Positions 44,801-54,879 of a stretch of 64,000 bases of DNA are shown here, one piece after another. The stretch's first letter is position 1, and each line of letters opens with the position of its first letter. The translations under genes and the position numbers were made by a program. The stretch comes from Vigna angularis (taxonomy: Eukaryota > Streptophyta > Magnoliopsida > Fabales > Fabaceae): the NCBI RefSeq assembly GCF_016808095.1, contig NC_068971.1, positions 20,510,501 to 20,574,500 on the forward strand, given 5' to 3'. The notes under the pieces are model-generated. The model was given only the letters and a program-made list of their open reading frames with translations, did no database searches and was not told the DNA's origin.

Positions 44801-45645
44801 CAAAACGCGTGGTTCTTATTGGAGATGCAGCCCACACTGTCCATCCTCTTGCTGGTCAAGGAGTTAATTTGGGTTTTGGAGATGCATTTTCTCTTTCAAG
44901 AATTATTGCAGAGGGGATTGCTTTGGGCACTGATATTGGAGAGGTATGTTGTCATATGTGTGCATTGGTGTGCTCCTGGGTGGTATGGTCATTGCTGGTT
45001 GGAATCCAGTAGGCTTCCTAGATTATCCCATTCATATATAGCTTTTGCAAAATACATTTTTATATGTACACATTAAATTTTATCAACTTAAATTTCTTTT
45101 TTTACAATTTTAAAACTAAATTGAGACTTTTGCACACCCCTTTATTTTGAAGTGTTAAAGTATTAGTGATTTCTTCTGTCAAATTTAAAGTATTAGTAAT
45201 TTCTACTGTCACCCCTTTTTACGTCTATGAATGTCTAAACTATCTAAAATTTTGTATACAAGATTATTAAGATCATAATACACTATTCAACAATTATATC
45301 AGTAAAATGTAATATTTGTAAAAAGTTATTAAATGTGTAAGTTTACCAAAATCTGAGTAACTTTGGAACTACTAATCATTTTGTACATACAAAATTGATA
45401 TGGTTATTTCTTTGTTTACGCTGCTGCAGGTCAATTTATTAAAGAAGTATGAAGCAGAGAGGAGATCAGCCAATATTATGATGATGGCGATCCTTGATGG
45501 CTTCCAAAAGGCCTATTCTGTTGACTTTGGACCTTTTAATATTCTGCGAGCTGCTGCTTTCCATGGGGCAAACTATATATCACCACTCAAAAAAAGTATC
45601 ATTTCCTATGCTTCAGGAGAGCATAAGTTGCCCATTTTCTTGTGA
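20858..45645 (+). CDS. COQ6: COQ6, flavin monooxygenase of ubiquinone biosynthesis (9 exons)
   Basis: Exons: 20858-20962, 23749-23848, 39657-39800, 41520-41578, 43249-43316, 43397-43448, 44067-44240, 44344-44943, 45430-45645. All introns are GT-AG. The sum is 1,518 bases, giving 505 residues, close to plant COQ6. COQ6 is a mitochondrial inner-membrane-associated FAD enzyme that hydroxylates the C5 position of the benzoquinone ring during ubiquinone synthesis. The N-terminus ([20 protein letters not shown]) is basic and Ser/Thr-containing, as in mitochondrial presequences. The dinucleotide-binding motif [11 protein letters not shown] lies at residues 51-61 across exon 2, followed by [16 protein letters not shown] in exon 3. 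Exon 8 holds [11 protein letters not shown] (235-245) and the FAD motif [20 protein letters not shown] with GDAAH near 394-398. No stops or frameshifts occur, so it looks functional despite the 15.8 kb intron 2. Confidence 0.93.
24280..24413 (+). mobile_element. TRIM-type LTR plus primer site inside copia-1 leader
   Basis: TGTATTGGAAGTCCCACATCG at 24280 begins a 121 bp LTR-like unit ending CTACTAACA at 24400, followed at once by TGGTATCAGAGCC (24401-24413), the tRNA-Met primer site. Just upstream GTGAAGGGG is polypurine-like. So a TRIM internal end, an LTR and a second internal start occur in a row inside the copia element. Confidence 0.65.
24774..27053 (+). CDS. Copia-1 partial polyprotein: integrase C-end, reverse transcriptase, RNase H
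   Basis: An uninterrupted 759-codon frame. It starts in the integrase C-terminal region ([22 protein letters not shown]); further integrase sequence ([10 protein letters not shown]) sits just upstream in another frame at about 24721-24750, so the ATG at 24774 is not a natural protein start. The RT domain (about residues 275-520) shows the [20 protein letters not shown] block, [20 protein letters not shown], the catalytic YVDDIILTG, and [10 protein letters not shown]. RNase H follows with [22 protein letters not shown] and LYCDNKSAI. There is a tandem 8-residue duplication (EIETQNDL) near residue 195. The enzyme would copy LTR RNA into DNA but cannot be produced or packaged normally without gag and protease. 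Confidence 0.9.
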   Translation: MEALSSFYPNLSTTNNLKPRVFGCISYVHIHNTDRGKLDPRALKCVFVGYSLTQKGYKCYHPPSKKFFVSRDVTFNEQEGYFHQPYLPGESFREDKESSNSGFPILPDLIFEPKLDQIEVVPSEIGQESEINCEADQGDVEAGKFGKKLVYSRKTKAIPGSSNVQESNSNPQKEVTIFSPAVQAEIETQNDLEIETQNDLDLPIAIRKGPRKCTKQPLYPLSNYLSFENLSPTHKAFLVNLNTTLLPNTLSEALSDRKWRQAMDVEMEALEKNNTWELVTLPIGKRPVGCKWVYTVKYKADGSIERYKARLVAKGFTQTYGVDYLETFAPVAKMNTVRVILSLAANYGWNLEQFDVKNAFLHGDLEEEIYMEIPPGYGRDVVTNTVCKLKKALYGLKQSPRAWFGRFTKVMTGLGYKQSQGDHTLFFKHSKSGGVTILLVYVDDIILTGDDKEEQRLLSQCLGKEFEIKTLGKLKYFLGIEVAHSKKGIFISQQKYITNLLKETGKAACKPASTPLEPNIKLGNAEEDVAVEKEMYQRLVGRLIYLSHTRPDIAYAVSLISQFMHSPKETHLQAAHRILQYLKGTPGRGILFKRNGNVKLEAYTDADYAGSIVDRRSTTGYCTFLGGNLVTWRSKKQGVVVARSSAEAEFRAMAQGICELLWLKIILEDLRIKWEEPMKLYCDNKSAISIAHNPVQHDRTKHIEVDRHFIKEKLDSGLICTPYVSSQDQIAHILTKGLGCHNFEKIVSKLGMENIYSPV
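27318..29481. mobile_element. Foldback-type palindrome with internal minisatellites
   Basis: The left arm (27318-28447) and right arm (28470-29481) are inverted copies with moderate divergence and indels, joined by a 22 bp loop. Both ends read CTGTTAGAAATA. Each arm includes a minisatellite of about 64 bp (left 27929-28160; right 28760-28925) whose unit holds two ATAATCGATTAT-like palindromes. No coding frame is present. A 9 bp direct repeat tttgtagat occurs at 27308-27316 and 29490-29498; on the right it is 8 bases away from the arm end, so it may or may not be the target duplication. Confidence 0.8.
30455..31300 (+). pseudogene. Gypsy-2 gag
   Basis: The frame 30455-30700 encodes a coiled-coil N-terminus (heptad-like [17 protein letters not shown]). 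After a TGA stop at 30698-30700 the same frame gives the gag core ([39 protein letters not shown]) to 30952. The rest, to about 31300, is broken by further stops and frameshifts (for example GTAGGG after GYF-FVGL). It is a non-functional gag. Confidence 0.75.
31306..31896 (+). pseudogene. Gypsy-2 zinc knuckle and retropepsin
   Basis: The zinc knuckle appears as [16 protein letters not shown]. The protease follows with [13 protein letters not shown], where the usual active-site Asp-Ser-Gly reads Asp-Arg-Gly, and ends near [10 protein letters not shown]. Loss of the active-site Ser/Thr would inactivate or cripple the protease. The frame ends at a TAG directly after LAS, in a stretch where gypsy polyproteins continue without a stop. 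Confidence 0.8.
32054..33495 (+). pseudogene. Gypsy-2 reverse transcriptase and RNase H, frameshifted
   Basis: In order: [33 protein letters not shown] (stop), then [29 protein letters not shown], and the catalytic [10 protein letters not shown] (about 32590-32625). A frameshift follows, then the tether region [16 protein letters not shown], then RNase H with [16 protein letters not shown], a stop, and [13 protein letters not shown] to [20 protein letters not shown]. At least four stops or frame changes occur. A duplicated 17-base word (TGCTTGCTATCCAGCAT) near 33168-33198 caused one of them. Confidence 0.85.
33511..34035 (+). pseudogene. Gypsy-2 integrase, split by copia-2
   Basis: The HHCC zinc domain is visible ([10 protein letters not shown]...CLICQQHK), followed by the start of the catalytic core ([32 protein letters not shown]). 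The frame breaks at SIVSDQD where copia-2 begins (34030-34033). The continuation [14 protein letters not shown] resumes at about 38826, on the far side of the insertion. Most of the core and the C-terminal domain are gone. Confidence 0.85.
34030..38825 (-). mobile_element. Near full-length Ty1/copia retrotransposon nested in gypsy-2 (copia-2)
   Basis: Oriented on the minus strand. The LTRs (about 34033-34287 and 38567-38823) are similar, each containing four or five tandem copies of a unit like CATGATAAATAGGGTAACCCTTGACACAATATAAT. The primer-site complement GCTCTGATACCA is at 38554-38565 and the purine tract GAGGAGGAGGG next to the 3' LTR near 34288-34298. LTR termini could not be fixed as TG...CA at both ends. 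An imperfect 5 bp duplication (aagat/gagat) is the best target-site candidate. Confidence 0.85.
34297..38291 (-). pseudogene. Copia-2 Gag-Pol polyprotein, multiply frameshifted
   Basis: Read right to left: gag (38291-37750); the CCHC knuckle [14 protein letters not shown] and the protease motif [11 protein letters not shown] in the frame 37946-37179; GAG-pre-integrase and integrase ([13 protein letters not shown], then IHSDIWGP and [14 protein letters not shown]) in 37197-36721; a decayed linker to 35883; RT in 35882-35431 ([40 protein letters not shown]); the VDD-containing stretch near 35230-35260 in another frame; RNase H in 35055-34297 ([34 protein letters not shown]). All copia domains are present in canonical order but are separated by frameshifts and stops, so the copy is dead. 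Confidence 0.88.
41990..42942 (+). mobile_element. Degenerate copia RNase H end and LTR in COQ6 intron 4
   Basis: Broken plus-strand reading gives [20 protein letters not shown], then TLLDRQST, then [20 protein letters not shown], typical of copia RNase H. At about 42795-42835 the polyprotein end wording is followed by an LTR-like 42836-42942 that starts TGTTAGAATG and ends CCAACA. Decay is far advanced compared with copia-1 and copia-2. Confidence 0.7.
42483..42722. mobile_element. Putative MITE inside the old copia remnant
   Basis: About 240 bp of AT-rich sequence with imperfect inverted ends: TATGTTTGGACAAGCTTCTC on the left and, inverted from the right, a TTAGGCCTATTTAGAAGAAC-like end, plus the inner inverse pair CCATAAGG/CTTATGAA. 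It interrupts the copia-like text. No reliable target duplication was identified. Confidence 0.4.
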
Positions 45646-47750
45646 ATACGTAAATGTCAATAATTTTGGCCTACTTAGCAAACTAAGGTTTAGCCAATGG
45701 TTCAACACCCCTAAAGTTTTCTTTTCTGCTTTCTTAAATTCTTTTTTGTTTGGGTTAAGCTTGAAAAGTTACACTTCTAAAGTTGTTCTGTGCAACAATG
45801 GGTGAAAGATCAATCTTTCTTCTTACTCTACTTTTAATGCTGTAGTAAATATATACTGTTATTGATGATTCCTGGATTCTTCTTCGGCTGCAATGAGTAT
45901 TTTAAACGGAAGTTTACACCACACCCTCTTATTTTTTGTGGTCAACATTTTAGGTGAGATGGCATTAGCCATTAAGAAATTGGTGGGGCTTTCATGAACC
46001 GAAGTTAAGGGTGGAAATCGGTTTCAATCATTTCCTAAATTCAAGGCTTGAACTTGGTATATTTGCATAGAATTTTTTTCTAAAGGAGTAAATTTTATTT
46101 GAAAACTTAATTAAAAAGTCTACTGTTATATAGTTTTAGGTTGACAAATGTATAACAGTAAACTATTACACTAAAATTTAGGTTCTATATAACCCTTTCA
46201 TTTTTTTACTTAAATCTATTTGAAAGTTCAATTATAAAATCAAAAGTTTAAAAATAAAGTGTAAGTTTGATTGTTTATTTTCTGAGTTTTAAAGGTCTTT
46301 CTTAAGCTATAAGTTTTGTAACAAAATTATACGTATTCATAATTGTCTCTTTCAATAAGAGTATTTATAAAAATAACATGTATGCAAATATCAAAAGTAC
46401 ATGAAATTACTAACATTTATGTTTTTATAACTTTTACTTTTAAAAATATCAAAAGCCATTCTAATTCATATCAAATTGTCATAAAGATAATTTAAATAAT
46501 TTATAATAGATAATAATAATAATGACAATTAAAATAATTTAATAAAAAAATTCCATATTATTTTTCAATACATTTTTACAAGGTAAAAAAAAAATTAAAC
46601 AACTTATTACTTTCAAAAGTTATTAAAAATATATTCCAATAAATGTCATTTGAAATTGTAAAACTTAGCCATAAGCTAAACATATTAAAAAATCTGAAAC
46701 TGAAGTTTAAGTTAGAGAATAGAATAAATAATATTTTAAAATGTCAAACATTTATTTAACGATATTATTTTCATTAACAATTGGTTTCATGAAGTAAGAG
46801 AAGAGATTAAATGATAGAGAAAAATAAATAATACATCATATCATATATCTTACAGATTAAATATTGATAAAAATAAAGTAAATTGATTCTTGTAATAGAA
46901 TAAAATTCTAACCACTATGATTTGGAGACTTTTTTTAGTTGTGAAAGAAAACACGTATTTCGGCCACTGTCCTACTTTTGTTGTCCATTTTACACGATCC
47001 ATCCATTATTCGCTGCACAATCTACGATTAGTTATTATTTTTAAAACACCACTTCATACAATAAAAGGTGCTTCGGAATATCATTTTGGTTTTAATTTCT
47101 TCAAATAAAAAAGTTGTACTTTTTCCAATTTTACAATTATTGATTTTTATAAATATTAAAGAAATCGTATATACGAATATGACTGTGTACCTTTCTTATT
47201 ATATCCGATCCATACCTTTAAATTGCACATGTTTATTAAGAAAAAGACTTATAATGTGCAATATATTCATTATTTATAAAATAAATTCTGAAGTAAATCT
47301 AAATACACTTATGTGTTTCATACATTAAGACAAACAAATAATGTCCAAAAACACAACTTAAGTTTTTTAAGGGAAAAAACATGTTATGTTTTAAAATAAG
47401 TAGACTTGTTAAATGCTTAATCAATTAAAAATTTATTTATTTATGTGATTTTTTAACCAAATTTACCCTATTGTGTAAAAAACATCAAGCAATTTAAATT
47501 TTCATGTACAGAAAATATGTAATCAAATTAATATATAACTACATAACGATTACCAAATTAACATACATCTTATCTTATATAAAATTTTATTTTATTGACT
47601 TTTAAAATTGTGGTTGGGTAACTAAGTTCATGAATATGCAATCTCATTTACTAATATATCAATCATACAAAATGCAAAAGGAATAACTTTTTAAGAAATT
47701 ATATATCACATATGTGTCATTATCAACCGTCAATCTTTAAGAAATATTTT
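45646..47750. other. COQ6 3' untranslated region and AT-rich intergenic DNA
   Basis: The first 200-250 bases are probably 3' UTR of COQ6. Beyond that the DNA is very AT-rich. Short open frames (46917-47108, 47068-47328) show no motif. Nothing else is supported. Confidence 0.5.
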
Positions 47751-47758
47751 GTAATAGT

Positions 47759-48650
47759 TAGGGGTGGGCAAAGTATACTGCACTGCACTATACTATAAAA
47801 ATTTGCAGTTAACTATAAAACAGTTCTCCTAAACTAAACTGAACTAAAAGTAGTTCGGGTGAACTAAACTGCACTGGTTTTTAGTCCACTCATAGTACAG
47901 TGCAGTTCAGTAAACTAATTTATATTACACTTTGTGCTCATTTGCTGAAGTGTCTGGAAAATAAAATAATACAAGGACACATGGCCCCCTTTTCTTACTT
48001 TTGTTGATTAAAGAATTTGTAAACGACAAACACATGGGAACTCATGCTGAAAGGAAGAAAAGAACACGGAACAAAGAGGAGTGATGTCTCGTCCTATGGG
48101 ATCCATCCACCCAAGAAAGTGATCTTTTTCATTGGAAAAGCCAGCCAGCATGTTCACGGAGGAGAAGAAACTTCACGTAAATTGCAGCTGGAAGAAGTGG
48201 ATGCATGGATGGCTGTCCTTCACGGTCCAGCAACAAGAAGAAGACGTCCAGCAACAAGAAGAAGACGTCCAGCAACAACAAGAAGACGTCCAGCACCTTG
48301 AAGAAGACCTTCACGGTCCAGCAGCAGAGAAGATTGGCATGGTGATTGGAGAGCTGGAAGAAGATCCCATACAGAGAAAAACACGGCTGCCACATGAAGA
48401 AGCACACAGCAGCCCTAATCCTTTCGAACCCTAACTTCAAGGGTTTTCAATTTGGGGGTGAAATTCTTAGTTAGAGAGAAATTGTGGTTCACAGTTAACT
48501 GCACTTAAATTATGTAGAGTTCAGCTTGTTTTAACTGAACTGTAAAATAGTTTAATTAGTTTTAGTTAAAATAAGTTTAGTTTTTTTAAGTATAATATAA
48601 TTCAGTTAATTGTAGTTTCAGTACAGTTTGGTGAATTATGTCCAGCCCTA
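47759..48650. mobile_element. Non-autonomous hAT-type DNA transposon (copy 2)
   Basis: Length 892 bp. The left end is TAGGGGTGGGCAAAG; the right end read inward is TAGGGCTGGACATAA. A perfect 8 bp target duplication gtaatagt flanks it (47751-47758, 48651-48658). Subterminal GTTAACTG, GAACTAAA and CAGTTCAG-type motifs match those of copy 1 at 2903-4024, so both belong to one family. The central 400 bp differs completely from copy 1 and includes a 21 bp tandem repeat and an open frame. No transposase is encoded. Confidence 0.87.
48132..48434 (+). other. 100-codon open frame with VQQQEED repeats inside hAT copy 2
   Basis: The frame includes four copies of a 21-base unit (about 48227-48310), encoding VQQQEED, VQQQEED, VQQQQED and VQHLEED, in an otherwise acidic, Gln-rich peptide. 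No domain or homologue is recognised. It could be a captured gene piece or chance coding of a minisatellite in transposon cargo. No promoter or splice evidence supports expression. Confidence 0.3.
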
Positions 48651-48813
48651 GTAATAGTCAAGATTAATATATGAAAAATTTCCATATCAAATGTTTAAAT
48701 TGCATTAAAATTAAACTAAATTATTTTTATTGATATATTCATGTAGAAATAGACAAAAAGAAAATTGGATGCCAATACTCCCCTCAAAGTGTACAAAACT
48801 TCATCACTACTCA

Positions 48814-48815
<2 letters not shown>

Positions 48816-48862
<47 letters not shown>
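48816..48862. repeat. (AT)n microsatellite
   Basis: About 23 AT dinucleotides followed by shorter AT-rich runs. Confidence 0.95.
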
Positions 48863-48868
<6 letters not shown>

Positions 48869-48880
48869 TATATATATTAA

Positions 48881-50668
48881 TTATGTAACACTAAAAAACT
48901 AACATGTGATATATTTTAAGCACTTTTGGTTCATTAAAGATCTCAATTCTTAGGTGAGCGTAAGTTCATGGCACAAATATTTGTTTGGATAAATTATTAT
49001 ATTTTAAAATATTGTTTGTTTCGGTTATGGAGTTGAGTCACCAAGATCCTTCACAATTTGCCTTCTTATCGTCCGGTCACGCTTCAAGCTCCGTTGTCTT
49101 GCTCTTCCGTCCGAGAGGGAACTTGTCAAAGATCCTCCTATACCAAAGTCAGTATTCGAACCGTTCCGCAATTCAATAGAACAGTAATAAATGTACAGTA
49201 AATGCAACCTATCTACCACTTACCTTTGACATATATTTATAGTTTTCGCCATGGACTTGGGATTAGTGAAAAGTTAATTACGACCCAATTCTAGCCCAAT
49301 GGCTCTAATCACTATTTACCTTAATCATGGTTTTAATGACCTAGTTCACCTACCGGTCGATCTTGTACGGCCGTCCGGTTAAATCGATTCAGCGCTGCTC
49401 CCTTTGGACTGCTCGGTCCGCACGGTTCATGGTTATTACTCACCTAAGTGAAAGGATGAATGATCGAGTAGAACCGTACGCAATGAGTGTTTATGCAAGT
49501 TGTCTGGCAACGCTATGAGAGGACCAAACTTGAAGGAAAAAGGAATTTGAGTGCCGTGAGTGAGAGACAGAGAGCACAGTAAAGAAGATTAAAGAAACGC
49601 CGACGGTTAGGTTGATGTCGGCGCTGCTCTCTGGACCGCCCAATTCATATAGTACATTGTTTGTTTTGAAACGTAAAATTTCGTCACAAATTTATTTTTA
49701 AAAAATATTTCAAATAATGAAAGAAAAAAAATAGTATTTAAACTGTTTTAAATATTAACTACTAAGTAATATGATATTATTAATATGATATTATTAATAC
49801 GATAGAAACACAACCAATTCAATTCAAACACCTCAAAATGTCAACCATGTATTAACAACATTCCATTCCAAGAAAAAACAAAATTCTTTTAAGTGGCAAT
49901 TGTTTGCTCCTCAATAGCAAAAGAGGAGTTGAAAAACAGCACAATCTATAAACATCACCAGAACAAACAAAAACATTCATAAGAAGATTAACTAGTTGTA
50001 AAACAACATCTAATAAGAATATTAATTAAACCTTGAAGATTCATAAATAAAGTGAAATATTAAGTATAAAAAAATTAAAAAAAAAACTTACTTTAAATTA
50101 AAAATAAAGTATAAATTCATATTCAACTACCATATAATAGGAAGGATATGAAATAACTTAAGAAACAAAGAAAGAATATGAAAAAAAAAAAACTTGTACA
50201 CGAAAAGAGGAAACTATAAAATCATATATATATATATATATAAAGAAATAAAGAAATAAAACATAAAAAGAGGAGGATTTGTGACGTCCACTTTTCAGAT
50301 TGGGAAGTGAGTACATGTCTTATTTACATACAATGTAAGAAATTCGGTGTTAAAAGAGTGTCATAAGTGGATGCACTTAGTTACAACATTGTCAAACAAC
50401 CCACCTTTTATATATTGCTCCTATTTTTTCACAATTCTATATAACTAGGTAGTGCTTTTTCTATAACTCTAAAGATGCAAAAACTTGAAGCAACTAGTAG
50501 GATTTCTCTTATATTTGACCCATGAAATCTCAAATTACACTATATAGTTTTTGAGTTTCATTCCCATATTATATATACTAATAGTTGTCGACCAAAAATA
50601 TTCCTAAAGATAACTTTAAATTTTGACACTTTGAAAAATATTTTTAAAAATTTCCTTCAATTAAAAGC

Positions 50669-50699
<31 letters not shown>

Positions 50700-50964
50700 T
50701 CTGGAGTCAATAAAGCAGTGTAAAGAGGTCAAGCCCACAGAGTGTGAAGTGAAATTCCAGCACTATCCCTAAAACCCCGCCACCAATCACGCCAAAATTC
50801 CAAAATAAAATCCGAAAAACAAAACCCATTTCACTACATAACTCACTTCACGTTCTTCTCCTTTTATCTTCCCTTCACACACGCCAACTACGTGACACCC
50901 ACTCACTCCTCCTGTCATCACATAACAACCTTCAACCATTCCCTTTCTCGCTCAACCCTCGCTC
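48881..50964. other. Intergenic region upstream of the Rab gene
   Basis: About 49030-49640 is less AT-rich, with words such as CTACCGGTCGATC and GGCCGTCCGGTT, and may be a decayed retroelement LTR; no pair was found. The rest is AT-rich, with a short AT repeat at about 50225-50242. The last 250 bases contain a CT-rich 5' leader (CTTCACGTTCTTCTCC) directly before the Rab start codon. Confidence 0.4.
50665..50700. repeat. (TTTA)n microsatellite
   Basis: About eight TTTA repeats roughly 265 bases upstream of the Rab ATG, within the likely promoter. Confidence 0.9.
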
Positions 50965-53865
50965 ATGGCAGAGAACGGCGACGGCGCCGAGGAGTACCTC
51001 TTCAAGGTCGTCCTCATCGGGGACTCTGCGGTCGGCAAGTCCAACCTCCTGTCGCGCTTCGCGCGGAATGAGTTCGACAGCAACTCCAAGGCCACCATTG
51101 GGGTGGAGTTCCAGACGCAGGTGGTGGAGATCGACGGCAAGGAGGTCAAGGCGCAGATCTGGGACACTGCCGGCCAGGAGCGCTTCCGAGCCGTCACTTC
51201 TGCTTACTACAGAGGCGCCGTTGGAGCGCTAGTCGTCTACGATATCAGCAGGAGAGGCACCTTCGACGGCATCAAGCGATGGCTCGAAGAGCTCACTAGT
51301 GAGTGCTTTTTATTTGCTTCCTTTGGAATTTGAAATTGGAAATGCTGGTTGTGGTCTTTGTTGATTGTTTTTTTCTTCTCCTAAATGATTCTCTAAACAG
51401 CTTGATTATACTAGTGTCGTTCAAGTAATAGAAATTATGCTGCATGATCCTCCAAATATTGAAAAATTGTTCAATTTCGTTTTTAAATCTCACTAAAATA
51501 TATGGACATTATTCATTCCATTGCATAATTCCTATTTTCAGCATCTTAAAGCATTTATACTGAGTTGTTTAACAAAATTACATGTGATTTTTGGTTACTT
51601 GATATTTGAGTGAGTTGCGTATATAAGAAGCAATTGTTTCTTATGAAGTACTTAGTATATATGTTTTATTTTTCTTAGAAGTCCCATTCATCTCAATCTG
51701 TTGACTTTCTTCTGTCATCTTCAGGAGTTTGAAGCATTGTTAGAATGATAATTCAAACACAGCCTTTAGTGTTTGTATTAAACATGACATAATATGAAGT
51801 GTTGAAGACATTTATTTGGATTAAGTGATTTGTTGGTAAAAATTTTAATTGCAGGGAAAATTTGTTGGTTTACTAAAAATTAAGTGAGATGGATAGAGCA
51901 CTGAATATTTTCTTTTAGATAATATTTAAAATGAGTATTGGGTAAGAATAAAAAATGCTAAATTATGTTGTTTCATTGTTTTTCCAAATGGTTAACATTT
52001 TGATTATTTTCATTGTAAAATTCCCAAACTTTGTCCCATTCATTTCATTCCGTTATACTTCAATGTATTTGAATTTTTTCTCACTAATTTAAACAGCCTC
52101 AGCGATACTCATATAGTTTTATAACTTTAGAACTATTTAGGATAAAGTAGTATTTGAGGATCATGTTGGTGGTCTGTTAGTTTTTTAATTTTTAGTTACC
52201 TCTAATTGATTTCGAAAAATATACAGGATGGGTCTAGGTAGTTTCTGTATATGGAAATTACTTTCAACGTCCCTCAAAGTGTGAAGATTCTGTTATGTCC
52301 TAATTTGACCAAAAAATGCATATTTGGGGACTGATTTCACGGTTAATTTCAATATTTGAGAACGACTATTATAAATTTTGTGCAATGGGGACTGATATGA
52401 TCAATCCTATGTAAAAGAAGTGTTGGAATATATTATCTAATACATTAAAATTTATTAAGAATGATAACATTACGAGTTTGACATAGTAAATAAGGACTGA
52501 GTTTCTGAGAGTCACACATTTATTTATTTTAATAAATTTATAATTATACAAAGTGTTTCCAAAAGAACGTGGTAAAAAATATTTTAGCGTGTCTTTTTTT
52601 GGTTTTATTGTAGTATTTGATTATGCATGTGATGATTAAAAGCTGCTAGGCATCATGTCTGTTGTCGGAGTTGTCTTTATTTTAAAGATGATGAATCTGA
52701 TTCTGTGCAGTTGAATTTTCAACTACACAAATCTTCATCTTCCAAAATATACTTTACTCATCAAACTATAAAGCTAAAAGGCTAGTTTATAAATTTTAAA
52801 CGGAAAATTGGAACTGCATAACCCTACATTTATATCACAACTGCAGAGGTTCGTATTCCGTGAAGATGGAATGCTACCCTTGCATATTATTTACTCTACT
52901 GTATAAATTACTGAAATAAACAGCTATGTTCGTGATCTAATGTTTATTTCTGACAGTTTTCGGCGATATTTTACACTTTGTGAAATTGTAAGATCAAGCC
53001 TATCTTATGATATCATATAGATATATTATAGGGAAATATGAAATCAGAGCATCAAATTAGTATATCATTTTGTTTTATAACTGTTTAACTTTACTGCCGA
53101 TGAGAGTTCACCCTCTAAATATCAGGGTGTCATCAGCTTAATTCTCAAAAATGTAGTCATTAAGTGTGTCCCCCCAATTACGCAAACAAAAAGTGTCAGA
53201 AATTTGGCCCTCTGTCTAAGAGAAAAGGAATATAATGAAACCCTTATTTAGAATTTTATGATATTTTGGATAATTGATGACATTTATTAGTAACGCCTTA
53301 AACTGAAGAAAAAATTCTTGAGTGCCAAAATGAAGGCGCTCGTATTTTTGGAAGACGAGAGTATAAGGTCTGCTGGTCCTTTTGGACTCACTCAAAACCA
53401 TATGGAAAATATGCACTTTAGAACATGCATTGTGATCTTTGCTATATACTGTTTTCCATCAGCTACATGCCTTATAGCACTTGAATTCTTACTAGAGGTT
53501 TTATTTTGGTGAAGTTTTGTAACGGAGGATTTGATTCATGCTTAAATTATCCTGCAGCTCAAAACGACAGCACCGTAGCAAGAATGTTGGTGGGAAACAA
53601 ATGCGACTTGGAGAATATTAGAGAGGTGAGCACAGAAGAAGGCAAAAATCTTGCAGAAGAAGAGGGCCTGTTCTTTATGGAGACATCTGCACTCGATTCT
53701 ACGAATGTCCAAACAGCTTTCGAGATTGTTATCCGTGAAATATACAACAATATCAGTCGTAAAACATTGAACTCTGATTCTTACAAGACTGAGTTGTCTG
53801 TGAATCGAGTAAGCTTGGTTAATGGGGCAGGATCAAAGCAAGGTCTTTCTTGTTGTGCTCGATGA
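50965..53865 (+). CDS. RabA5-type small GTPase (2 exons)
   Basis: Exon 1 is 50965-51298 and exon 2 is 53558-53865, with a 2,259 bp GT-AG intron. The product is 213 residues, normal for Rab11/RabA proteins. All nucleotide-binding motifs are present: P-loop GDSAVGKS (19-26), switch I ATIGVEF, WDTAGQE (66-72), NKCDL (125-129) and ETSAL near 155. The C-terminus ends SCCAR, a double cysteine for geranylgeranylation and membrane attachment. Plant RabA GTPases cycle between GDP and GTP forms to direct vesicle traffic between trans-Golgi/endosomes and the plasma membrane. The motif wording ([36 protein letters not shown]) and the intron after the codon for Leu110-Thr111 suit the RabA5 subgroup, though the exact member cannot be named. 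Exon 1 is GC-rich and exon 2 AT-richer. No disruption is seen. Confidence 0.93.
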
Positions 53866-54879
53866 GCTTTTATCTTAACTCGGATTCGGTGCTTCTTTGG
53901 ATCTTGCGAGAGTAGATTCTTGTTCTTTACTTTTTTTTCCCATGTTACGATGGCTGCCATATTTTTGTTTTCCTTTTTCTTTCAACCTGCAAATTTGCAG
54001 TGCTTGGTACCTGTCTCACAAGAAAAAAATAAGGAGATTTACTCTTACATGAATGATTTTTAAATATATTTTGTATTTGTTAAGAACCATAGGATATGCC
54101 AACTGAGTTTGTCAAGATCACTTATACTTTTTTTAAAACAAAAAAAAAGGTTCCCAGCATTACTATGGAAATTTGGAAGTCCAACTTGGCTTGTATGGAA
54201 AATCCAACCATCCATCATGATTACTTCTCTATTTCCTTTTAAAGGTATTTTTTTTTAGATTTATCATATTTAACTAAAGTCCTATTGAATAAATAGATGA
54301 ATTATTTAAGATGCTAAATTAACTGAAATAAATGTTAATAACATTAAATATTACACTAAAATTATGAATTTGAGTTTAGGTCTTTTTAAATACCGATCCA
54401 ACCACATTTAGATATTCACTAGCCTTAAAACTACCATTGTTCTTGTACTTTTTGTATGAGTTTGTTGTGTTGGTTGAGACTTGTATTATATTATCGTTTG
54501 GCAGTCACAACTTAGACGGTCAACTATAACACAAATTGTCTAATGAGTTATTAGTGAACTCGACTAACCACAAAGAAAACCAGTCAATCATGAGTCAACT
54601 CACATTAATCTTAATGCTTATCAATTTAGAGATAAAGTATGATTATCCATAATTGAGCCATGATTAGTTTAATATTAATTAAAAGTCCACTCCACAATTG
54701 GGTCATGATTATATTAATATTAATTAAAAGTTCATTTCAAAACTTATAAATACAAGTTTTAGATAAGGAGGTAGGTGATTTTACATTTATTGCGCCATTA
54801 ATTCTTAACTATCAATGTTGAGTTGATTTTGACATCTGTGCTTGAATGATTTGGATGATCGGTTCAACCCTGTACTTGG
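53866..54879. other. Rab 3' untranslated region and AT-rich spacer
   Basis: The first 150-250 bases are probably 3' UTR. At 54651-54740 a unit of about 70 bases containing TCATGATTA...TAATATTAATTAAAAG(T) occurs twice. No gene is present. Confidence 0.5.

Noticed and set aside
48044..48301. Arg-rich 85-codon frame in hAT copy 2
   Set aside because: Another phase of the 21 bp tandem repeat (GRRPATRRR-type); no independent support.
53216..53512. Extra exon candidates in the Rab intron (frames at 53216-53416 and 53318-53512)
   Set aside because: Exon 1 and exon 2 join in phase to a full-length Rab; any added exon would disrupt the GTPase fold between the conserved WLEEL and VARML blocks.
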